Positions 8,954-15,893 of a stretch of 64,000 nt of DNA are shown here, in pieces. Below the pieces are notes generated by a model. That model was given only the letters and a program-made list of their open reading frames with translations. It did not search any database and was not told the DNA's origin. The position numbers and the translations under genes are program-made. The stretch covers positions 20,625 through 84,624 of the forward strand of contig NZ_RZJR01000004.1 of the NCBI RefSeq assembly GCF_003990975.1, in the 5' to 3' direction. Numbering within the stretch: the first letter of the stretch is position 1; every line of letters starts with the position of its first letter. This DNA comes from Cohnella sp. AR92. GTDB taxonomy: Bacteria; Bacillota; Bacilli; Paenibacillales; Paenibacillaceae.

Positions 8954-9609
8954 TGGCTACCTATAAGAAATACGCCAAAGACGCCTTTATCGCGCTTATC
9001 GCTCCGATCGTAATGCAGGTCCACAAGGAGGGCGGCCGGCTGCTGCCTTCCGTCCGGATTGCTCAAGCATGGCTAGAGACAGGCGGCAGCGTGCCGAGCT
9101 GGAACAACCTCGGCGGCTACAAGGTCGGGAGCGGCAAGCCCACGGCATTCTGGGACGGCTCCAGCGTCAATACGGCGACCAAAGAGGTATACGGCGGCAA
9201 AACGGTCAACACGACGGCCAACTGGCGAGCCTATCCGTCCATCTACAACTATTTCAAGGATCAAGACCTGCTGTTCACCAAAGATCGCTATGCGGCTGTA
9301 CGGGCGGCTACGACGCCGCTGACGCAATGCCAGGCGCTTAAGTCTTGCGGGTATGCAACCGATCCGGATTACGCCAGCAAACTCATGGCGATCGTCACGG
9401 CAAATGGTTTAACCAAATATGACGGCCTTGGGGCCGCGGGGGAGGAAGAGGAATTGAAGCTTTCCGAATATCAATGGGGAATTGTTGAGGCAAAGATAAA
9501 GGCATTGATCGACACCGGCACGGTTAAAGATGTGTCTTGGCTGGAGAAGGCCAAGAAGCGGACGCTGACGATATCTGATCTCGCATGGCTCACATTCGTT
9601 GTCGCTTAA
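8953..9609 (+). CDS. Endolysin, glucosaminidase domain
   Basis: This 218-residue protein starts at ATG 8953, overlapping the holin stop by one base; an in-frame GTG one codon earlier is less likely. Residues about 15-150 match the FlgJ-type glucosaminidase fold: SVRIAQAWLETGG with the catalytic Glu near 41, then the NNLGGYK segment, YPSIYNYFKDQDLLF and YATDPDYASKLMAIV. The last ~55 residues form a helical region that could be a short wall-binding or dimerisation segment. It would cleave the glycan strands at lysis. Confidence 0.85.
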   Translation: MATYKKYAKDAFIALIAPIVMQVHKEGGRLLPSVRIAQAWLETGGSVPSWNNLGGYKVGSGKPTAFWDGSSVNTATKEVYGGKTVNTTANWRAYPSIYNYFKDQDLLFTKDRYAAVRAATTPLTQCQALKSCGYATDPDYASKLMAIVTANGLTKYDGLGAAGEEEELKLSEYQWGIVEAKIKALIDTGTVKDVSWLEKAKKRTLTISDLAWLTFVVA

Positions 9610-9614
9610 CGATC

Positions 9615-9646
9615 AGCCCGGGGGCTTCGGCTCTCGGGCTTTTTTT
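9615..9646 (+). terminator. Terminator of the late operon
   Basis: A stem with AGCCCG and CGGGCT as its base, extended by wobble pairs around a CTTCGG loop, is followed by a run of T. It closes the tail and lysis operon. Confidence 0.85.
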
Positions 9647-9665
9647 GTTTTCAAAGGCAGCGAGG

Positions 9666-10133
9666 CTACAATTCCTGCCCATCTTCGATATACGGGTGAT
9701 GGTACTTTTCTTCAGCTTCAGCACGCAATGCGATTGCTTCCTCCTTGCTGATTCGGTACCCCAGATGAATAGTTTTTCCTTGGAACCCGATATAAGCTTT
9801 CCACTGCTGACGATCTTCTAGCCATATGACGCCTTTATGTCCGCTCTTATTGCCGCTATGCAGTTTGGCTTTAAGAGCGGTTTTGCGCGTTCCATCAACT
9901 TTATCCGATTCTATATGCTTTTTAGCTCCTAAATCGCGTTTAAGTGGTTGAATGCATCCGCAGCTTTTATAATAACCCGCTCTCAAACTTGTACCGGCCA
10001 CATAAGTAATTTCTCCGCAGGCGTGACATTTACATTTCCACAATCTCGTTTTGTGTTCATTCCGTTCATTGCTTAATTCTATAACTTCAAGATCACCAAA
10101 TCGTTGACCAGTGATGTCTATTCTTCTGCTCAT
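9666..10133 (-). CDS. AP2-domain DNA-binding protein with zinc knuckles
   Basis: This 155-residue protein starts at ATG 10133. Residues about 32-60 carry a cysteine pattern (WKCKCHACG, then SCGC) like the zinc ribbon that precedes AP2 or HNH domains in phage proteins. Residues about 95-145 match an AP2/ERF-like DNA-binding domain (SGHKGVIW, then WKAYIGFQGK, LGYRISKEEAI). No HNH catalytic residues are present, so it is probably a DNA-binding protein related to homing endonucleases. It lies downstream of two small genes on the same strand. Confidence 0.7.
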   Translation of the reverse strand: MSRRIDITGQRFGDLEVIELSNERNEHKTRLWKCKCHACGEITYVAGTSLRAGYYKSCGCIQPLKRDLGAKKHIESDKVDGTRKTALKAKLHSGNKSGHKGVIWLEDRQQWKAYIGFQGKTIHLGYRISKEEAIALRAEAEEKYHHPYIEDGQEL

Positions 10134-10324
10134 CGATTGTTCCTCGAATCCCGATACTCATTAATCTGTTTCCTAAACCATATCGGCCCACTTGCAAGAC
10201 GCTGGATCGGGGCAGGAAATACGCCTCGACCCAGGTACGTGATGATACGTTGCTTAGACCATCCGAGCAGCTCAGCGGCTTCCGCAACGCCTGCAAGGGG
10301 CGGAATCAGTTTCCCTCCTGCCAC
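10130..10324 (-). CDS. Small helix-turn-helix protein, excisionase-like
   Basis: About 60 residues with a MerR/excisionase-type helix-turn-helix: LAGVAEAAELLGWSKQRI, then a wing-like segment and WFRKQINEYRDSR. The start is uncertain. GTG 10324 is used here. A GGAGG site lies closer to a CTG at 10309 that overlaps the stop of the preceding gene. Its 3' end overlaps the AP2 gene start by 4 bases. It could be a recombination directionality factor or a small repressor. Confidence 0.55.
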   Translation of the reverse strand: MAGGKLIPPLAGVAEAAELLGWSKQRIITYLGRGVFPAPIQRLASGPIWFRKQINEYRDSRNNR

Positions 10325-10545
10325 TCCGAGTAGAAGCCGTAGGAGCCGAACTGAGTTAATACTTCGTCGTCTTCGGCTGGTTCTACACCATACCAACGGG
10401 AGATCAGGATTTCAGCGCCGTTATCATCGAGGATTCTAACGTCTTGTTGCGTGTAAGCCATCCCTTCCAGCGCAGCAACTTTTGCTTCGTTCAGATCGCC
10501 TTCAACCGTATGTACAACACCAGTGCCGTAATCAATCGTTAACAT
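10306..10545 (-). CDS. Small acidic phage protein, unknown
   Basis: This 79-residue protein starts at ATG 10545, placed 8 bases past AAAGGA; an ATG three codons earlier overlaps that site. It is acidic and beta-rich (MLTIDYGTGVVHTVEG, then VRILDDNGAEILISRWYG). It heads a three-gene minus-strand operon with the HTH and AP2 genes. I do not recognise its family. Confidence 0.6.
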   Translation of the reverse strand: MLTIDYGTGVVHTVEGDLNEAKVAALEGMAYTQQDVRILDDNGAEILISRWYGVEPAEDDEVLTQFGSYGFYSEWQEGN

Positions 10546-10692
10546 CGCAATCATCCTTTCGCCTCATCCGGTTTCTCCGGCTTGTTGGTGTTCCGTGTAT
10601 CTTGCTGTTAACTTTATAATACACTAATTGTATTACAAAGTAAACATCATTTTATCGTTAGATGGATGTTTTCTGTGGCTCCTTATTGTAAC

Positions 10693-10750
10693 TTGATAAG
10701 AACGCTAGTTCGCATATATAATACAAAATATAACAAGAACACGTGTTCTT
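10693..10750 (+). promoter_or_regulatory. Sigma-A-like promoter with two LexA (SOS)-like boxes
   Basis: TTGATA (10693-10698) and TATAAT (10717-10722) are spaced by 18 bases. GAAC-GCTA-GTTC at 10700-10711 lies in the spacer. A perfect 16-bp palindrome at 10735-10750 contains GAACACGTGTTC, which fits the Bacillus LexA consensus core GAACRNRYGTTC. The second box sits just past the expected start site. The arrangement predicts repression by LexA and induction by DNA damage; that regulator assignment is inferred from the motif. Confidence 0.65.
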
Positions 10751-10770
10751 ATATTTGGAGGCGAACGGGA

Positions 10771-10968
10771 ATGTCCATCGAGAAGTTTATCGGGCGTCGC
10801 GTAGAAGTTATTTACCAAGATGGCAAAGGTGAGTTGTCGCAGCGGGTCGTCACCGTGCATTCCGTGAGAGACGGCAGCGCCCGCGTCTTTGATTGCGACA
10901 AGCAGGCGTTCCGGACACTTAACTTGGACCGTATCCTCGCCGTCATGCCAACTAGGAGGGCATCATGA
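10771..10968 (+). CDS. Small WYL-like protein, first gene of SOS-type operon
   Basis: This 65-residue protein starts at ATG 10771 behind TTGGAGGCG. The pattern FIGRRVEVIYQDGKGELSQR followed by a second beta pair and FRTLNLDRILAV resembles the small Sm-fold-like proteins, similar to a WYL core, found next to SOS-induced UvrX genes in Firmicutes. UvrX itself is not present. It overlaps the next gene by 4 bases. The function is unknown. Confidence 0.6.
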   Translation: MSIEKFIGRRVEVIYQDGKGELSQRVVTVHSVRDGSARVFDCDKQAFRTLNLDRILAVMPTRRAS

Positions 10969-11369
10969 GTAAAGTGCCAGTACCGGCCACAGGCCAGCTA
11001 ACAGCAGACGAGATGTACCTGGTAAGAGAAGCTATCCTGCTTCCGTTGATCCTTCAGATGCTCGACAAGAAGCTAAAGGAAATGGAATGGTCATCCGACA
11101 CGCTAAAGACGCTCTATAAACGTTCTATCGAGCTCGTGATAGATCGGGTGCTTCAGGATCACATTGGTGTACGTAAGGAGCTGCGGGCCAGAAGGATTAA
11201 AACATGGGACGGAGACAACACCGATTTCGCGCTATACATCAATTACAACTGTCGGGGATACGACGGGAATTTCTTCGTTACCCATGACCTGGCTAAGTCG
11301 GAGATAGGCGTGAGGCTAGGCAAGTACATCCAGGAGGCATTCTTGCCGATCTCTGGAGGCCTGACATGA
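10965..11369 (+). CDS. Unknown phage protein in SOS-type operon
   Basis: This 134-residue soluble protein starts at ATG 10965, overlapping the previous stop. The N-terminal ~75 residues are helical (ADEMYLVREAILLPLILQMLDKK...), and the C-terminal half is mixed with several aromatic residues. It has no recognisable motif. Its position in an operon under a LexA-like promoter suggests a role during induction or DNA damage. Confidence 0.55.
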   Translation: MSKVPVPATGQLTADEMYLVREAILLPLILQMLDKKLKEMEWSSDTLKTLYKRSIELVIDRVLQDHIGVRKELRARRIKTWDGDNTDFALYINYNCRGYDGNFFVTHDLAKSEIGVRLGKYIQEAFLPISGGLT

Positions 11370-11557
11370 GGGATATCTATGTCGTGATTCACGGCGGCGT
11401 CAATGTCCTTGTGACTCCCGTATTCATCGATGCCTTTAGACGATACATGGAGAGTTTTGAAGAGGGGATAAGGGTCGAGGTCTGGCGTAATGGAGAGTCG
11501 TCGACTTGCTGGGATATCTCTGATTTCATGGCAGTTGGTTTAGTAAGAAGGATGTAA
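11366..11557 (+). CDS. Small protein, third gene of SOS-type operon
   Basis: This 63-residue protein overlaps the preceding gene by 4 bases. It contains an amphipathic helix (FIDAFRRYMESFEEG) and a beta pair with WRNGESS. No family is recognised. Overlapping starts through the three genes support one transcript. Confidence 0.5.
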   Translation: MRDIYVVIHGGVNVLVTPVFIDAFRRYMESFEEGIRVEVWRNGESSTCWDISDFMAVGLVRRM

Positions 11558-11656
11558 AAAGTAACAGAAATGACAGGGATATAATTCCATATCATTGAAA
11601 GCTTAACGGATACATAGTTCGACAGCTTTCGACCATTTATTTGGTTTACAATTTAT

Positions 11657-11678
11657 TTGGGAACGCCGGCGTTCCCAA
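11657..11678. repeat. Perfect 22-bp palindrome
   Basis: The two 11-base arms TTGGGAACGCC and GGCGTTCCCAA meet without a loop. No T run follows on either strand, so it is not a typical terminator. It lies between the SOS-type operon and the minus-strand XRE gene and could be an operator. Confidence 0.6.
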
Positions 11679-11714
11679 TGACCCAGGGGAGTGCGGTTTG
11701 TCCGCAATACCCGC

Positions 11715-11927
11715 TCATTCTGTCTGCCATTCGTACAATTCCTCCATGTTGCATCCAAGGATACGAGATGCTGTGTACATCGCCTCGACACTCATCAATC
11801 TAGTGCGATTGCAAAAGTGGGATACCATCCTCTTGGACCATCCGGAACGAATTGCAAAATCGGTTTGTGACAACCCACGAATGTCTAGCCAGTCTTGAAG
11901 CAGGCATCTCCCTCGGGAGTATGCCAA
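11715..11927 (-). CDS. XRE-family transcriptional regulator
   Basis: This 70-residue protein is essentially one Cro/CI helix-turn-helix domain. LQDWLDIRGLSQTDFAIRSG and WSKRMVSHFCNRTR are the scaffold and recognition helices, with MSVEAMYTASRILGC behind. The TTG start at 11927 is chosen because AAAGGAGAT lies 7-8 bases upstream. It is divergent from a second XRE gene 61 bases away, as in phage lysis-lysogeny switches. Confidence 0.8.
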   Translation of the reverse strand: MAYSRGRCLLQDWLDIRGLSQTDFAIRSGWSKRMVSHFCNRTRLMSVEAMYTASRILGCNMEELYEWQTE

Positions 11928-11988
11928 TGTTTTATCTCCTTTCGCAGATTTCGCAGGTACATTATACCATCAAAGGTGGGAACAAGGT

Positions 11989-12195
11989 ATGGGGGAGTTA
12001 TGGCCAATCACTAAGATCACATTGAGATCAGCGAGGCTCCTTCGAAATTTAAGTCTGAATGAAGTTTCTATGCATGTTAAAATCTCTGCAAGGAAAATTA
12101 GTTATTACGAACGAAACGTTTGTGCAACTCCTCTAGATGTTGCTATCACCCTTCTTGACTTCTACGGAGTTCCATTTTATGCACTCGATTATTAA
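11989..12195 (+). CDS. XRE-family transcriptional regulator, last prophage gene
   Basis: This 68-residue helix-turn-helix protein (LRSARLLRNLSLNEVSMHVKI, then RKISYYERN and VAITLLDFYGVPF) starts at ATG 11989 with GGTGGGAACAAGG before it. It is divergent from the other XRE gene and is the last complete gene before the attachment boundary. It could be a Cro-like partner or a regulator of excision. Confidence 0.75.
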   Translation: MGELWPITKITLRSARLLRNLSLNEVSMHVKISARKISYYERNVCATPLDVAITLLDFYGVPFYALDY

Positions 12196-12430
12196 AGAAA
12201 TTGTTGAGTCTAAAAATACAAAAGGCGATCCCATTGCCGATTTGTACGAGGATATAGCGGCAGAAGAAAAAGCGCGCGCAACTTATCAATGGCTGATCGA
12301 TTATACGGATGATGTCGATATACAAGACGCCTTGAAATTCCTGAGGGAACGGGAGATCGTTCATTCGTTGCGCTTTAAGGAAGCGGTTGAGATCCTTAAA
12401 GCCGACCGGGAACAGAAGAAGGTTTTCTAA
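12179..12430 (+). pseudogene. cotJC: 3' fragment of cotJC (manganese catalase-like spore coat protein)
   Basis: From about 12221 the frame reads KGDPIADLYEDIAAEEKAR and continues through FLREREIVHSLRF to REQKKVF. This is the C-terminal ~69 residues of CotJC, which is about 190 residues long in Bacillus. It includes the EEKAR helix and the E-RE-xx-H metal-ligand segment of the ferritin-like fold. The N-terminal two thirds are missing, and the frame instead continues into phage DNA, where an ATG at 12179 overlaps the XRE gene. The break coincides with the prophage end, so the gene is split by integration and is not an ordinary degraded pseudogene. Confidence 0.8.
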
Positions 12431-12468
12431 GCCGAGCTATAGCGGTTGCAGGAAGGAGATAGAAACGT

Positions 12469-13266
12469 TTGAGCGATTCCCCTCTGGAGGAGCATCGTTT
12501 CTGGCTGCAGATCATGGGCGACCATGGCCGATTCATCTTCTCCGCGTTGTCTCCGGCCGAGAAGACCGATATCCAAGCGGCAGAAGCCTTTAAACAGGCC
12601 TACGACAGCCTGTTGGAGCAGGCCCGCCGAATGACATCGGAGCAGGAGAGCGGAGCTATCGACCGACCGGCCTATGAGCTGACCTTGAATTTCAGGGAGT
12701 TCAAGCTTGATTTGCTTCGGAGAACGATTCTCGGACAAGTCGCGATCTCGTTTACCCCCACGTTCCTCAATCATATGGTCAACGAGCTCGAAGAGTATCT
12801 GCGCATCCTCTCCGCGTTAGTCGAAGGGAAGCCGGTTCCGCAGTTCGATGCGCTGCATCACGACTTTCTATGGCTGCCGGATGCGGCGGGCCACGCCGCT
12901 TCGATCGCGGGGGATCTGGATTTCATGGAGAAGCGGATGATCAAGGCGAGCCAGCAATTCGAGATGCACTTCGAGCAGCTCTACCTGAAGAGCATCGAAA
13001 TGGCGGGCTACATGAGAACGAGGCTTAAGGATTTCCCCGCGTTCCGCAGGTTCCATACGGAGATCGATGTCGAGATGAAGCTGTTCGTCGCGTTCCTGGG
13101 CGAGCTGGAGGCGATGGAGCTTTCCGCCGAAGCGTTGGATAGGATCAGCCCGTTGATGCCGGATCATATGATGCGGGAGGAATGCTATTACTTAACCAAA
13201 TTAGCCCGAATCGGTCTGGTTCCCGCTCCCGATTGCCGGCCGGATAAGCCGCGAATGGAAGCGTGA
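12469..13266 (+). CDS. DUF2935 domain protein
   Basis: This 265-residue protein starts at TTG 12469 behind GGAAGGAG. It has two related helical halves: EEHRFWLQIMGDHGRFIF near residues 7-24 and a second copy beginning near 130 (ALHHDFLWLPDAAGHAASI). Both carry the acid and histidine pattern of DUF2935, a ferritin-like helical bundle family. It lies 38 bases past cotJC and is probably co-transcribed with it in the unsplit state. A metal-binding role in spores is an inference. Confidence 0.75.
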   Translation: MSDSPLEEHRFWLQIMGDHGRFIFSALSPAEKTDIQAAEAFKQAYDSLLEQARRMTSEQESGAIDRPAYELTLNFREFKLDLLRRTILGQVAISFTPTFLNHMVNELEEYLRILSALVEGKPVPQFDALHHDFLWLPDAAGHAASIAGDLDFMEKRMIKASQQFEMHFEQLYLKSIEMAGYMRTRLKDFPAFRRFHTEIDVEMKLFVAFLGELEAMELSAEALDRISPLMPDHMMREECYYLTKLARIGLVPAPDCRPDKPRMEA

Positions 13267-13298
13267 AGCCATCGGAAGCGGCAATAGACCGGGGAAGG

Positions 13299-13332
13299 GC
13301 CCCGTTCGCCATTAGGCGAGCGGGGCTTTTTT
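13299..13332 (+). terminator. Terminator after DUF2935 gene
   Basis: A 12-bp stem (GCCCCGTTCGCC pairing with GGCGAGCGGGGC, one mismatch) with a 4-base loop is followed by six T. Confidence 0.9.
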
Positions 13333-13547
13333 CTTTCGGTGTATTAGGAAATGATCTTATCGGCATCTAATGACGCCGAAAGCATTTTTTGCTTGCTGCA
13401 TCGGGAATTGTCACAGACTTCCCATCGGGTCGTAACCGAATGGACGCAATTGATGCTCGAATAAGCCAACCGTTTGCCGTCATTTTTCGGTATGATGAGA
13501 AGGAGAATAGCAACGGGGCTCCTGTTGGCGGAAGGAGAAAAGCGCGA

Positions 13548-13955
13548 ATGATTCAACATGGCGAAGACAGAAGAGGACGATGGCCGAGAAGGGCAGCGCT
13601 GCCGCTGCTCATGCTCGTTGCGATATTCTGGCTGGCGGGCTGCGGGAACGGAGAGAGCAAGCTCAGGTTCGACGAGGTCTCGCTTGCCAGCGAACCGGCC
13701 GCCGCGGCCGCAGGCGCGGAGACGAAGCTGATCGTCGAGGTCGATAACGATAAATACAAAGACAAGGAAGCGAAGGTTCAGATCCAGATCAATTCGAACA
13801 GCACGCTTCCGCAACTGCTCGACGCCGCCCGCGAGGAGGACAACTATGTCGTCTCCTACACGTTCCCGAAGGCGGAGCAATACACGATCACCATTCACAT
13901 GTACTACGGGGAAGACGAGCATTACGCGTTCGGCAAGCCGTTTAAAGTATCTTGA
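13548..13955 (+). CDS. Lipoprotein, FixH/YtkA-like fold
   Basis: This 135-residue protein starts at ATG 13548 behind GAAGGAG. A basic N-terminus, a hydrophobic segment near residues 19-30 and the lipobox LAGC place it as a lipoprotein. The remaining ~100 residues form an Ig-like beta region resembling YtkA/FixH proteins (TKLIVEVDND, VQIQINSN, VSYTFPKAEQYTITIHMYY). Copper ligands such as Met-His clusters are sparse, so metal binding is not supported. Confidence 0.7.
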   Translation: MIQHGEDRRGRWPRRAALPLLMLVAIFWLAGCGNGESKLRFDEVSLASEPAAAAAGAETKLIVEVDNDKYKDKEAKVQIQINSNSTLPQLLDAAREEDNYVVSYTFPKAEQYTITIHMYYGEDEHYAFGKPFKVS

Positions 13956-13987
13956 GAGAACGGAACGAGACTATCAAGTATGGAATG

Positions 13988-14016
13988 GGGCTCCTGCTTA
14001 ACGCGGGGGTCTTTTT
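13988..14016 (+). terminator. Probable terminator after the lipoprotein gene
   Basis: GGCTCCTGC pairs with GCGGGGGTC through several G-U pairs around a 5-base loop, followed by five T. Confidence 0.55.
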
Positions 14017-14189
14017 CCATTCCCATCCGGTATTTTGGCAATACCCCCTCTTGTCGAGGCTAAAAATACGTTTAAGCGTCGCTCATCTCCGTAAGAATTC
14101 GTATTAGCCCCTTTTCGAGCGAAAAAGGGGCTGTCACTTCCGTTGCTATGAACGTTTTAGTCAAGCCCTTCGTATTTGTTCTGTTTTTA

Positions 14190-14392
14190 CTCAAGCACTA
14201 GGCACAGGAGCAAATATGCGAGCGACGGTTGGCACGCTGCTATCCGTGGGTTGGTTACCACATTTTATGCCTTCGTCAGGGAGAGCAAGCGCTAGCTAGA
14301 AACGCACGTTCGACGAATCCTCGTCTAGTGCAAACGGAAAACGCGAATTCTCTCCTGAAACCTTCCATTTGCTCCTGGGCCTAATGCTCGAG
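14190..14392. repeat. 203-bp segment bounded by 25-bp imperfect inverted repeats
   Basis: Bases 14190-14214 and 14368-14392 are inverted copies with 22 of 25 matches. The left copy begins CTCAAGCACTAGG and the right copy ends CCTAATGCTCGAG. No reading frame of note lies between them. The size and structure fit a MITE-like non-autonomous element, and no target duplication is obvious. It directly abuts the structured flank of the IS110 element. Confidence 0.5.
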
Positions 14393-14395
14393 CGG

Positions 14396-14540
14396 GAGCT
14401 TGTCAAGCGCATTCCTTGACAAGCGGTTCTCTATACGGAACACTGTCATTCCTTCCAACAGCTTGCTGTTGGAAGATGCGACACGGCGAGTGTGGGGGTG
14501 CAGGGGGCGACGTCCCCTGCGTATCCCCTTTAGGGGACGG
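14396..14540 (-). ncRNA. Candidate bridge-RNA region of the IS110 element
   Basis: Four hairpins lie just downstream of the transposase: stems at 14398-14407/14415-14424 (10 bp), 14453-14462/14465-14474 (10 bp), 14500-14506/14514-14520 (7 bp) and 14524-14528/14533-14537 (5 bp). IS110-family elements encode a structured bridge RNA in a non-coding flank. The assignment rests on position and structure only; the guide loops were not identified. Confidence 0.4.
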
Positions 14541-14549
14541 AAGGGGGAA

Positions 14550-15668
14550 TTACACGGCTGTTGGCTTCTCAACCGTTCGAGCTATTGCCCATATAAAGCC
14601 GGTCAATTCCCGTGCCACAGCCCCAATGGCTACATTTTTCTGCTTGTTCTTTCCGAATACCAGATGCCGATATTTACGGTGAAGCCGTTCCTGCGCTCTC
14701 CAAGACAACTGCTGTACTTCAGCAGATAATCCATCCAAACGCTTTACAAGCTCACCCTTAATCGCCGGACGGTGACGGTAACTCCAAGCCGATTCAATCA
14801 ACGTGCGTCGCAAGTGTCCGTTGCCCGCCTTGGTCATGCCTCCCCGGCGTGTGCGCTGTCCAGTGGAATACTCGCGAGGAACCAGTCCCAAGTAAGCCAT
14901 AAGCTGAACGGGAGAACGAAACCGAGCGAATGTGCCGATCTCTGCGGCGATGGTGATTGCCGTTAGAAGCCCTACCCCACGCAAAGACTGAAGCACTTGA
15001 ATGATTGGCGCTTTCGCTCCTATGGTTGCCTGTTCGAAAAGCACTTTTTCAATCCGCGCTATGCGTTGTTCTACTTCTTCCAGTGCATGCAGCATTTCCG
15101 TAAAAGCAATTTGCAGGGCGATGTGCTCGAAGGTGAGCCGTGCCAGCCATTCCCGATACTTCTTGGTCCACCTGCGTTTGATTGTGGTTGGCGGATGGAT
15201 TTGATGCCGAAGCAGGAACTTGAGCAACCGCTGCCTGGCCCTGTGAATATCTTCTCTTGCAGCTTCGCGAGTGCGAACAAGGTCGCGCAAAGCTTCATCT
15301 TCTCTCGATGGCACGTGAACGGCCGTCAGTTCGCCTGCACGGAAAAGACGTGCCAATTGCTCGGCGTCTCTGCGGTCTGTTTTCACATGATCTCCAGCGC
15401 GTTTTGGGATGAGAGAGGGAGCAATAACGGTGCAGCTAGCACCCATGGATTCAATCCAGCGATGCGTTTCAAAGCCAGTGGGTCCAGCCTCATAACAGAA
15501 GGTTAAACTATCCGCTGGCCCCAGTTCTTTAATGAGTTTACGAATCGCAGCAGGTGTGTGAGCGATGGTGCCGTAGTATCGCGGCGCCTCGCGCCCAGCA
15601 TCCGCGATAGCAACGGAAATTTTTTCTTTGGAGACATCTAAACCGACGTATTTTGTGGCAGAATGCAT
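14550..15668 (-). CDS. IS110-family transposase (DEDD)
   Basis: This 372-residue transposase starts at ATG 15668 behind AAAGGAGC; an upstream ATG at 15722 has no comparable site. The N-terminal RuvC-like domain shows the DEDD set: D11 in YVGLDVSKE, E60 in CYEAGPTG, and D98 and D101 in TDRRDAEQLARL. The C-terminal Transposase_20 domain contains LRGVGLLTAITI, MAYLGLVPREYSTG and GNGHLRRTLIESAW. It catalyses RNA-guided recombination in members that have been studied. The reading frame is intact, so the element may still be active. Confidence 0.95.
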   Translation of the reverse strand: MHSATKYVGLDVSKEKISVAIADAGREAPRYYGTIAHTPAAIRKLIKELGPADSLTFCYEAGPTGFETHRWIESMGASCTVIAPSLIPKRAGDHVKTDRRDAEQLARLFRAGELTAVHVPSREDEALRDLVRTREAAREDIHRARQRLLKFLLRHQIHPPTTIKRRWTKKYREWLARLTFEHIALQIAFTEMLHALEEVEQRIARIEKVLFEQATIGAKAPIIQVLQSLRGVGLLTAITIAAEIGTFARFRSPVQLMAYLGLVPREYSTGQRTRRGGMTKAGNGHLRRTLIESAWSYRHRPAIKGELVKRLDGLSAEVQQLSWRAQERLHRKYRHLVFGKNKQKNVAIGAVARELTGFIWAIARTVEKPTAV

Positions 15669-15893
15669 AGTAGCAGCTCCTTTTGCTTGTAGCTCTGAAA
15701 ATGGTGTGTTGATACTCTCCATTTTTAACCTACGACTTGAAGCAAATACGGGGCTGTTTTTGTTTTACGTTCATCATAGCTAGACGATAGCTGCATGCTG
15801 TAAGCGGATGCTGATAGGATGGGCCTTTTTCGCCCAGCAACTTTTTTCCAATTGTTCCGTCTTATTGGTTAATAAGATTGGAGGTATTTATCG

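Larger units (their letters stand above)
1..12232. mobile_element. Prophage, right-hand part, ending inside cotJC
   Basis: Tail, fibre, holin and endolysin genes run on the plus strand from the window edge to 9.6 kb. They are followed by regulatory and unknown small genes up to the broken cotJC gene. The right boundary is placed near 12221-12232, where CotJC homology begins in the reading frame; the exact core site cannot be fixed without the left end, which lies outside the window. No recombinase is visible here, so it should be beyond the left edge. Head and packaging genes are also outside the window. Confidence 0.85.
14393..15790 (-). mobile_element. IS110-family insertion sequence
   Basis: The element contains a full-length DEDD transposase on the minus strand plus a structured non-coding flank downstream of it. 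IS110 elements lack conventional terminal inverted repeats, so the ends given are estimates from gene and structure positions. The longer non-coding part lies on the 3' side of the transposase, as in the IS1111 subgroup. Confidence 0.6.

Noticed and set aside
11641-11898. An 85-codon frame on the plus strand
   Set aside because: It overlaps the XRE gene on the other strand and contains the palindrome. It has no ribosome site and no protein-like pattern.
12137-12178. An upstream extension of the cotJC fragment as a functional fused gene
   Set aside because: The extra residues come from phage DNA overlapping the XRE gene and resemble nothing in CotJC. They do not supply the missing metal ligands.
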